64,000 nucleotides of DNA from Paraburkholderia acidipaludis NBRC 101816. Its GTDB lineage: Bacteria > Pseudomonadota > Gammaproteobacteria > Burkholderiales > Burkholderiaceae. Where the stretch lies: positions 318,792 through 382,791 of the forward strand of contig NZ_BAXZ01000005.1 of the NCBI RefSeq assembly GCF_000684975.1, given 5' to 3'. Both the position numbers and the translations under genes were made by a program. The notes beneath the pieces are model-generated. The model saw only the letters and a program-made list of their open reading frames with translations, was not told where the DNA came from and made no database searches. Of the stretch, positions 9,316 to 15,851 are shown piece by piece; the stretch's first letter is position 1; every line of letters starts with the position of its first letter.

Positions 9316-9506
9316 AACTCCTTGACATCCATCTCGGCCTGCCGCCACGCGCACGGCGGCACATCCCGTGCGGAGCGTCGAAAGCGCCGCCTGGCGGGCG
9401 TTTCCCGAGTCCCGCCCCTGGACCGAAGGCCAATCTGGAGACGTCTCAGGGTCCGGCGTTTGCGCGATTCGCCTTATAATCCGCGGCACTACCCCTATTC
9501 GCCATC

Positions 9507-10499
9507 ATGTCGTCCACCGCCACCCACACCCCCAGCGCCGCTGCCCTGCTCGCCCCGATTGCCGCTGACATGGAGCAGGTCAACCGCGTCATCCGGCAAA
9601 GCCTGGCGTCCGAGGTGATGCTGATCAACCAGATCTCCGAGTACATCATCGGTGCGGGGGGCAAGCGCCTGCGCCCGGCGCTGCTGCTGCTCGTCGCGGG
9701 GGCGCTGGGCGACCGCGGCACGCATCGTCACGAACTCGCCGCCGTCGTGGAATTCATCCATACGGCGACGCTGCTGCATGACGACGTGGTGGACGAATCC
9801 GACCTGCGGCGCGGCCGGCAGACGGCCAATGCGCTCTTCGGCAACGCCGCGAGCGTGCTCGTGGGCGACTACCTGTACTCGCGCTCGTTCGAAATGATGG
9901 TGGGCGTGGGCAAGATGCGCGTGATGGAGATTCTTTCCCAGGCGACCACGATCATCTCCGAAGGCGAGGTGCTCCAGCTCCTGAACATGCATGACGCCGA
10001 CGTGGACGTGTCGCGCTACATGCAGGTGATCCGCTACAAGACGGCCAAGCTGTTCGAGGCGGCGGCACAGCTTGGCGCAGTGCTTTCGGGGTCGGATGCG
10101 CGAACGGAAGAAGCGGCCGCCGAGTTCGGCCGGCGCATCGGCACGGCATTCCAGCTCATGGACGACTGGCTCGATTACGCAGGCACGGCCGAGGCGATGG
10201 GCAAGAACGCCGGCGACGACCTGCGCGAAGGCAAGCCCACGCTGCCGCTCATCTGGCTGATCGAGCACGGCACGGCGGCGGAAGCGGCGCTCGCGCGCGA
10301 GGCGATCGAACAGGGCGGCACGACGCGCTTCGACGAAATCTTCGCGGCGATCACGCGCTCGGGCGCGCTCGATCACACGCTGGAATGCGCAAGGACCGAG
10401 GCGCAGGCCGCCGCCGACGCAATTTCGGCCTTCCCCTCTTCCATTTACAAAGAGAGCCTGCTAGAATTATGTTCTTACTCGACGACGCGCCAGTCTTGA
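9507..10499 (+). CDS. ispB: Octaprenyl diphosphate synthase (ubiquinone side chain)
   Basis: A trans-isoprenyl diphosphate synthase of 330 residues that builds the polyprenyl tail of ubiquinone from FPP and IPP. Both Asp-rich motifs are present: LLHDDVVDESDLRRG (first DDxxD) and QLMDDWLDYAG (second, DDxxD). GGKRLRPALLLL is the conserved substrate loop. It is divergent from rplU, an arrangement typical of beta- and gamma-proteobacteria. A TATAAT lies at 9475-9480 upstream without a good -35. Exact chain length (octaprenyl) is inferred from taxonomic context. Confidence 0.93.
   Translation: MSSTATHTPSAAALLAPIAADMEQVNRVIRQSLASEVMLINQISEYIIGAGGKRLRPALLLLVAGALGDRGTHRHELAAVVEFIHTATLLHDDVVDESDLRRGRQTANALFGNAASVLVGDYLYSRSFEMMVGVGKMRVMEILSQATTIISEGEVLQLLNMHDADVDVSRYMQVIRYKTAKLFEAAAQLGAVLSGSDARTEEAAAEFGRRIGTAFQLMDDWLDYAGTAEAMGKNAGDDLREGKPTLPLIWLIEHGTAAEAALAREAIEQGGTTRFDEIFAAITRSGALDHTLECARTEAQAAADAISAFPSSIYKESLLELCSYSTTRQS
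10462..10467 (+). promoter_or_regulatory. -10-like element of the original tRNA-Pro promoter
   Basis: TAGAAT overlaps the end of ispB, about 70 bp before the tRNA-like remnant. It is a plausible -10 of the promoter that served tRNA-Pro before the island inserted. No clear -35 at 16-18 bp is visible, so confidence is low. Confidence 0.35.
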
Positions 10500-10531
10500 T
10501 TAAGACGCGGCATGTTGAAGAGTCCAGCAGC

Positions 10532-10576
10532 AAATTCGGGGTGTAGCTTAGCCTGGTAGAGCGCTACGTTCGGGAC
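10532..10576 (+). repeat. attL: left 45-bp direct repeat
   Basis: This copy is identical to 24126-24170. It contains the 5' flank, acceptor 5' strand, D arm and anticodon stem-loop 5' portion of tRNA-Pro, and identity stops just after the anticodon loop (CGGGAC). By the usual logic of tyrosine integrases the crossover lies within this block. Confidence 0.92.
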
Positions 10577-10609
10577 TGTTTACACGGTCCACAAATCCTC
10601 TCACCCCGA
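10537..10609 (+). pseudogene. tRNA-Pro-like remnant at the left island end
   Basis: The first 40 bases equal tRNA-Pro(CGG) and the last 16 (10594-10609) again match its 3' end (AATCCTCTCACCCCGA). The 17 bases between are unrelated to the true gene. As a result the 3' anticodon stem cannot pair, the T arm lacks GTTCGAAT, and no CCA follows. The acceptor stem could still close. It is probably not a working tRNA; it is original chromosome up to the crossover and element sequence afterwards. Confidence 0.85.
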
Positions 10610-10758
10610 ATTAAAAACCCCTTTAAAATCAATGAGTTGCTGAGCTTTGATCTCAGGTCAGTATTGCACTAGACTGGTGCATACGATCTTTTGATTTTGC
10701 TCTGCGGCTTTTCTGTGCTTTCGATTCTCTGTTTGCGCTGTATGGGTTGCGGCTCTCT

Positions 10759-12042
10759 ATGCCAATACCAATAGAACAGCCAACGATTTCCCTTCTTCCA
10801 TCCAAAGCAACCCGTACCGTGCCGATTCCAGGCACGCTCGAATCCGTACCGGGCTATCCAGACAAGCTCAAGATTTACCGCATGGCAGCCAGCCCATTCT
10901 GGCAAGTGCGATTCTTCGACGGCCGCAAGACCATCAAGCGTAGCACCGGCGCAACAGACAAGCGCATTGCGCACCGGTTCGCCAAAGACCTCTACGAACA
11001 GATCCTCTACAGCAAATTCGGCGATGTCGATAACACCGGCCGCAGCCGCTTCGGCGTCTGCGCAGCCGGCATGCTGGAAGCGCAAGCGGGCCGCGTGCTT
11101 CGCAAAGAGATTTCCGCGCAGTCGCATCAGAACGACATCTACATGCTCAATAACCGCGTGCTTCCGTTCATGCGTGAGCTGGATGTCAGCGAAGTCACCT
11201 ACGAAGTGCTTGAGCGGTTCGTTACCGCGCTATCCGATCTATCTGCGTCCGCAATACAGCGGCATCTCGGCATCGTTCGCAAAACGCTCGATTACGCAGC
11301 AAATCATCGATTGCTGACCGGCATTCCCAATTTCCCAAAAATCAAGAAGCGCGAAGAACCGCGCGGCTGGTTCACCGTCCGCGAATATCGCTGGCTGTGG
11401 TCGAAAGCTCGCTCCCTGCTTGGAACCAGACAGGTCATTGAACCGAAATCGGGCAAGGATGTGGACGTTCGGCGCGTCCAGTTCACGGATGATCTGCTCT
11501 ACATGATCGCGTTTATGGTCAACGGCTTCATCCGCCCTACCGACCTGAAAACCATGCAGCACCGGCATGTCGAAATCATCCGAAACAGCCATACTTATCT
11601 GCGACTGACGCTGCCGGAAAGCAAAAAACACAACAAGCCGATCGTCACGTTACGGAGAGCCGTCGATGCTTATGAACGGCTGACGGCCATTCATCGTGCG
11701 GAAGGGCTGGCCGGACCGGCCGACTACGTTTTCCTGCCTCAGTTCAAGAATCGGGCGACCGCGCTGCGTCGACTCGAACAGCAGTTCAATTTCCTGCTCG
11801 ATGCGCTCGACCTGAAAACCGGCCTGCGTGGCGAAAAGCGCACGATCTACAGCTTGCGGCATACGTCCATCATGTACCGACTGCTGTATGGCGACGGAAT
11901 CGACATGCTGACGCTTGCCCGCAATGCCCGCACGTCTGTCGAAATGATTGAGCGTTTCTACGCCAGCGAGCTAGTCGGCGAAATGAACATCGGCGCGATC
12001 CAGTCGCAGCGTCGGCGCAAGACTCGATCCGAACTGCGCTGA
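10759..12042 (+). CDS. Tyrosine site-specific integrase of the island
   Basis: A 427-residue phage-type integrase that should insert and excise the island at tRNA-Pro. The ATG at 10759 (MPIPIEQ) is preferred over an in-frame TTG at 10747. An N-terminal arm/core-binding region spans about residues 40-190 and the catalytic domain about 200-405. Catalytic residues that can be read are Arg259 (NGFIRPTDL), Arg367 (YSLRHTS) and the nucleophile Tyr401 (MIERFYAS). The first His of the usual HxxR box is Tyr364 here and the second box is atypical (LARNARTS), so it is a divergent subgroup member. It sits 150 bp inside the left att site, the usual place for the cognate integrase. Confidence 0.9.
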   Translation: MPIPIEQPTISLLPSKATRTVPIPGTLESVPGYPDKLKIYRMAASPFWQVRFFDGRKTIKRSTGATDKRIAHRFAKDLYEQILYSKFGDVDNTGRSRFGVCAAGMLEAQAGRVLRKEISAQSHQNDIYMLNNRVLPFMRELDVSEVTYEVLERFVTALSDLSASAIQRHLGIVRKTLDYAANHRLLTGIPNFPKIKKREEPRGWFTVREYRWLWSKARSLLGTRQVIEPKSGKDVDVRRVQFTDDLLYMIAFMVNGFIRPTDLKTMQHRHVEIIRNSHTYLRLTLPESKKHNKPIVTLRRAVDAYERLTAIHRAEGLAGPADYVFLPQFKNRATALRRLEQQFNFLLDALDLKTGLRGEKRTIYSLRHTSIMYRLLYGDGIDMLTLARNARTSVEMIERFYASELVGEMNIGAIQSQRRRKTRSELR

Positions 12043-12219
12043 CCGCATAAAATTGTCGTGGCAACAGACGTTCCCCCTGCGGTTGGCCAAACGAGCCGCC
12101 ATGCGTTTTGCTGGCCCGCTCGATACTTGTGCTGCCTCACGCTCAAGCAGCAAGCCAAAACGCCGTTAAATTAACGTGGCGGCACAACACTAGTCTTTCT
12201 GCGACGTTTTTCCGTACCC

Positions 12220-12882
12220 ATGACTGACATCGTACTCACTCGCAAATTCGGCGAGCCTTTCCCGATCTTTGATTCGATCAGTGCGGCGTCTGACGCGATC
12301 ACCAAGGCCGCATTTCGGCTCTATGTTGTGATAAACCCAGACCACTCAGCAGACGACTTCTTAAGGGAAGTCCTCATGCCCATAGCGCAGTCATCGGCCG
12401 AAAGCCCGACGCAAATCGAAGTTCGGGTGTTCAAGAATCACTCCGAGCAATCGTTCGTCATTTACATGCGAGCAATCTGCCACGCGTGCGCCTACGTACA
12501 GGAAGCACGAAACGCGCACAATGAAGGCCGGGAAAGCGAAGGGTGGTCTCATATCGCCAATGCACACTACCTGCTGGGTTATGCGGAAGGCATATTTGCC
12601 CTGGAACCGGCGCTAGTCCGCACTATCTCCGCCCGAGCAAGGAAAAATTCATCCGAAGGCGATGAAAAGCGATATGGGCCGCTCCGGAAACTGGCTCGGG
12701 AACTTGCCGCCGCTGGCAACTACAAGAGCAAACGCAACGCCGCGCTGTCGATCAAGGATCGGGTCATTGCCGAATCACGCAAGACGGGCGTCAACATGTC
12801 CGAAGCGCAGGCAGAAAAAACCATCACGGCATGGCTTGAGGGGATGACGTTTGCTCGCAAACAGGGAACTTCTGCGGGCTGA
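12220..12882 (+). CDS. Hypothetical island protein, 220 residues
   Basis: I do not recognise this protein. It is soluble and mainly helical in appearance, with no signal peptide, membrane segment or catalytic motif I can name. The middle (HANEGRE-like helix, then WSHIANAHYLLGYAEG, about residues 100-125) is rich in Ala, His and Tyr. The C-terminal third is basic (KSKRNAALSIKDRVIAESRK) and ends in a helix with TITAWLEGM. It follows the integrase by 177 bp on the same strand and may be read from its own promoter. The codon usage and ATG start look like a real gene. Confidence 0.6.
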   Translation: MTDIVLTRKFGEPFPIFDSISAASDAITKAAFRLYVVINPDHSADDFLREVLMPIAQSSAESPTQIEVRVFKNHSEQSFVIYMRAICHACAYVQEARNAHNEGRESEGWSHIANAHYLLGYAEGIFALEPALVRTISARARKNSSEGDEKRYGPLRKLARELAAAGNYKSKRNAALSIKDRVIAESRKTGVNMSEAQAEKTITAWLEGMTFARKQGTSAG

Positions 12883-12943
12883 CGCAGTATGTCAGCGGGC
12901 GAGCAATCTATTTTTAAATCCCGCTCCGAAATAAAGTTCGTTT

Positions 12944-12963
12944 CGTCGATTAGCTAATCGACG
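12944..12963. promoter_or_regulatory. Perfect 20-bp palindrome, probable operator
   Basis: CGTCGATTAGCTAATCGACG is a perfect inverted repeat 27 bp before the ATG of the 286-residue gene. It is not followed by a T-run, so it looks like a dimeric-protein binding site rather than a terminator. Which regulator binds it is unknown; the two winged-helix-like proteins and the XRE protein of the island are candidates. Confidence 0.6.
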
Positions 12964-12990
12964 ATTCCGAAACCTTATAAGGAGTATGTC

Positions 12991-13851
12991 ATGGAAAATA
13001 TCAACGCAACCGAAACCAACACGCAGGAACTCGATACGAGCGCCGCAAAAGAATTTCCGATTGAGAAGTCCAAGCTCAAAAAGGCTCTCGAGAAAAATAA
13101 GCAATCGGTTGGCTTCGAATTCAGCTCGAACAAGCTGGAGTCACACGATGAAAATGTGGTAATCCCTCTTCTCAAAGCAGAGCTGGACGATCTCAAGAAG
13201 CGCGGCGAGTCGATTAGAAAAAAGATCGACGGATTTCACGGAAAAATTCAGCAATCTGCAATTGACGAGCTTGCGAAATGTCTTGGGATTCGTCAGAAAT
13301 TTTTCAAAATCGACAGCATCTTGCTTCAAGACAAAATCTACGCCACCCTGTATGAGAAAGCAATGAACGAGCCGTTCAAAAAAAAGCGAAAGAATACGAC
13401 AGAATACCATTTGATTTCGCGAATTTACCGCGGAGAAGAGCGGCGACAAGCGTCCTCCGATGCACTCATCCTCCAGCGCGCCAACGACGCAGGCCAGACG
13501 GAACAGACATTTGCGGCATGGGTGCTTGCAGAGAAAGGACTTGATGAAATTCGTCGTGCCATCTCCGCAGAGCGCAAGGTTGCAAATTCCAGCAATGGTA
13601 AGTTAAAAAAGAAAATCAGCAAGAATGTTGGAACCGATCGATTTATCAAGCTATTCAATGATCTAAACCACTCTGGACATGTTCGAGATATGACAGTTCT
13701 CGAAAAGGATGAGATGCACACCTTGTTTGGAAGTTGGCTTATTTGGGAGCCTGAAAATTCCGTACCTATCGTTGTGTACCCTCGGAAAGACGGGAAATTC
13801 CAGATTCGCAAACTTGATCTTAATGCGATGCGAACCAACAATCCTTCTTAA
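12991..13851 (+). CDS. Hypothetical charged island protein, 286 residues
   Basis: I do not recognise a family. The protein is lysine- and glutamate-rich with probable coiled-coil stretches near residues 45-75 and 180-210 (KKRGESIRKKIDGFHGKI; KLKKKISKN). It ends in a compact segment GSWLIWEPENSVPIVVYPRK that looks like a small beta-rich domain. It has no signal peptide or membrane segment. An AAGGAG box sits just before the start, with a 20-bp palindrome upstream. The gene is strikingly A+T-rich compared with its neighbours, which supports recent acquisition. Confidence 0.65.
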   Translation: MENINATETNTQELDTSAAKEFPIEKSKLKKALEKNKQSVGFEFSSNKLESHDENVVIPLLKAELDDLKKRGESIRKKIDGFHGKIQQSAIDELAKCLGIRQKFFKIDSILLQDKIYATLYEKAMNEPFKKKRKNTTEYHLISRIYRGEERRQASSDALILQRANDAGQTEQTFAAWVLAEKGLDEIRRAISAERKVANSSNGKLKKKISKNVGTDRFIKLFNDLNHSGHVRDMTVLEKDEMHTLFGSWLIWEPENSVPIVVYPRKDGKFQIRKLDLNAMRTNNPS

Positions 13852-13976
13852 AATTGTCTGTTGACGCGACGTTTTTGTCAAAATGTTTCTTGATGGCCCA
13901 GTAGCCCTTCGCTACCCTCTTTTACATCGGCATTGCACTTGATGCCGTTCCGATATTAAGCGTAGCAAGGGGTTAA

Positions 13977-14411
13977 ATGTTCGCGATCACGCGTTTTCAT
14001 AATTTCATGTCGCTGTATCAAGGGCGGTACGCTACCGCCCTTGCAAAATCGCTCGGTACGTCGGTGTTCGCGGCGAAAGCGCTCGATATCGCACTGTCCA
14101 CCGGCGAAATCTCCCTTGATAAACTGCATCTGCTGCTCGGTTGCAGTCGGGGACAGGCAATCGGTGCTGCGTTCGACTTGCAGGAACAGGGGCTAGCCCG
14201 AGTCATCGAATCGACAAAAAGCCGCAACGGAGAATACTTCCTAGTGGCCGTCGATGCACGGTGCGAAGCTGCCCGACTGTACCGCGCCAAGCTGGAACGA
14301 CTCGGCCGTGATATCGGCCTGTCCGATGCTCTGGAAAAGACGCTTCCGGCCCTGCAGGCGATCTTCATGGACGCCCTATCCGCGATGGTAGCGAAGCCAC
14401 CCAAACGGTAG
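13977..14411 (+). CDS. Winged-helix-like protein A (paralogue pair)
   Basis: A 144-residue protein with the look of a MarR-type winged-helix DNA-binding protein: helices FHNFMSLYQ and ATALAKSLG, then a likely recognition segment LHLLLGCSRGQAIGAAFDL (about residues 52-70) and a wing after it. By eye about 30 of 77 N-terminal positions are identical to the convergent gene at 14445-14924, so the two are paralogues. DNA binding is inferred, since no exact family could be named. The upstream region holds inverted repeats (CGGCAT...ATGCCG at 13927-13946). Confidence 0.6.
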   Translation: MFAITRFHNFMSLYQGRYATALAKSLGTSVFAAKALDIALSTGEISLDKLHLLLGCSRGQAIGAAFDLQEQGLARVIESTKSRNGEYFLVAVDARCEAARLYRAKLERLGRDIGLSDALEKTLPALQAIFMDALSAMVAKPPKR

Positions 14412-14444
14412 CGTTGTCAATTATTCAATGGTGCTCGGCACGGC

Positions 14445-14924
14445 TCACACGACCCGCGCCAATATCCGCCGCTGGGCCTGATACTGGACGTTCTGCGCAT
14501 CGCCTTGCAGTTCCTCAAGCGCTTTCGTCAGCACGTCCTGATACACAGGTAGCAGGGTTGCCAACCGCTCGGTAACTCCGGCTTCCGCGGCCAGATTGAA
14601 TACCAGTTTGTCATATCCCTCGAATCCGAACAGTCGCTCCCGGCTCGGCTTCAACACCCGTTGTCGATTGTCGTTACCCTCCTCCGCTATCTCGATGTAG
14701 CGGAGATGTTGCAGGTCAAATACGGCGCCAATGATTTGGCCCTGACTTCCGCCAAGGATGCAGCTCAACTCGTGAAGGGTCATGCCGGGAAATGTCCGGA
14801 TCAGGCCCAAGGCTCGCGCGGCCATCGGCGTCATCTGCAATGCTTGGCCGAGCGCCGATGCGCGGCAGCTCTCGTAGACCGACATGAACGTATGGAATCG
14901 GAAAAGTGAATCACTCGTAGTCAT
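14445..14924 (-). CDS. Winged-helix-like protein B (paralogue pair)
   Basis: A 159-residue paralogue of the convergent 144-residue protein. Shared blocks include RFHxFMSxY and the likely recognition region LGGSQGQIIGAVFDLQ (about residues 58-73). The C-terminal half is helical and differs from the other copy. It is transcribed divergently from the XRE regulator gene, and the 172-bp region between them holds a large inverted repeat. The two paralogous genes meet tail to tail with 33 bp between their stop codons. Regulation of the island is the simplest guess, but this is not shown. Confidence 0.6.
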   Translation of the reverse strand: MTTSDSLFRFHTFMSVYESCRASALGQALQMTPMAARALGLIRTFPGMTLHELSCILGGSQGQIIGAVFDLQHLRYIEIAEEGNDNRQRVLKPSRERLFGFEGYDKLVFNLAAEAGVTERLATLLPVYQDVLTKALEELQGDAQNVQYQAQRRILARVV

Positions 14925-15000
14925 AGGCTATTGATTTTTCGAAATAAAATCCGCCGAGCGGCTTTCACCTGTGCCCCGACCACTCACGCAATCCCTGTAC

Positions 15001-15070
15001 GATACGAAAACACCCTCAAAAATTCAACCGTTTTGGAATTAAATATTCCTATTAGGGTGTTCATCGTATC
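15001..15070. promoter_or_regulatory. Long inverted repeat between divergent regulators
   Basis: Arms GATACGAAAACACCCT (15001-15016) and AGGGTGTTCATCGTATC (15054-15070) are near-perfect inverted copies, with one base inserted and one changed. An inner palindrome GGAAT-TAAAT-ATTCC lies at 15035-15049. The site is in the intergenic region of the two divergent regulator genes, an arrangement typical of a cooperative phage-type operator. Confidence 0.7.
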
Positions 15071-15096
15071 TGGAATGAAGTCGACCATATCGTCCT

Positions 15097-15495
15097 ATGA
15101 GCACTCGTTCCGCCCCCACAACCGACGACGCACACGACGCGCTGCTAGCTGCCCGCGTCGGGACCGCCATTGCTGAACAACGACGTGCACGCGGACTGAC
15201 CCAAGCCAAGCTTGCAGAAATGATCGATCTGGAACAGGAAGCGGTCAGTCGCTGGGAACGTGGAACGCGTGTACCGACGTTACATCGCCTTCAACAACTA
15301 AGCGATGCGCTGGACTGCTCGGTAGACCAGCTATTGCAGCGTGGTTCGAAGCGGCCGGACGACCAGATGGCCATGATCGCCGACGCGCTAGAGGGACTGG
15401 GCGCCGACGAACGTTTGCTCGTCGTGAATTTCGTCCAGCAGTTCGCCGACATGCTCAAGGTGAAGCACCGCACCAAGAATAATCGACGTAAGTAG
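15097..15495 (+). CDS. XRE-family helix-turn-helix regulator
   Basis: A 132-residue DNA-binding protein. The Cro/CI-type HTH covers about residues 20-80: helix IAEQRRARGLTQAKLAEMI, recognition helix around QEAVSRWERGTRVPT, then LHRLQQLSDALDCSVDQLL. The C-terminal 45 residues are probably a dimerisation helix region. It is divergent from paralogue B and its start lies 26 bp from the inverted repeat, so autoregulation through that site is likely. It could be the lysogeny-like switch of the island, though the controlled genes are not known. Confidence 0.85.
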   Translation: MSTRSAPTTDDAHDALLAARVGTAIAEQRRARGLTQAKLAEMIDLEQEAVSRWERGTRVPTLHRLQQLSDALDCSVDQLLQRGSKRPDDQMAMIADALEGLGADERLLVVNFVQQFADMLKVKHRTKNNRRK

Positions 15496-15851
15496 GAGTC
15501 GGACCGGATGCGAAAACAATCAGGGGCCGGCGCCCAACCTCGCACCGTAGCAAGGAACCGAGTTCCGGCCATGAAGCGTCGTTCGTATGCGTTATCGCAC
15601 GACCTTTCAAGCGTCTGCTCTGCACTTGCACCGGCCCCTTGTTCGGAGGCTGACCGGTGCACATCTGGCGAAGTGTTTGCCGTGGGCTGCCCTGAAACCG
15701 ATCTCTACGTTTAACGCGGGCGCTCACTGGGGCGTGCGCTATTTCGCGGCCGGCAGGTTTCTGCCAAAACGCAGCCGCGAGTGAAATCGCGGTGGGCGTA
15801 CCACGTCAGCCGCCTCGCCGCTAGGTGCCAAGGGCGAGTCCGCTGACACAC
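15496..15851. other. 356-bp intergenic stretch, no gene supported
   Basis: This lies between the convergent XRE gene and the STAND gene. Short open frames exist on both strands but have no start signals or protein-like composition. I see no clear terminator with a T-run and no repeat array. Confidence 0.5.

Noticed and set aside
10537..10609. A second functional tRNA-Pro gene
   Set aside because: The 3' anticodon stem and T arm do not pair, GTTCGAAT is missing and no CCA follows.
15508..15714. Short frames between the XRE and STAND genes
   Set aside because: No start signals, no similarity and random-like composition.
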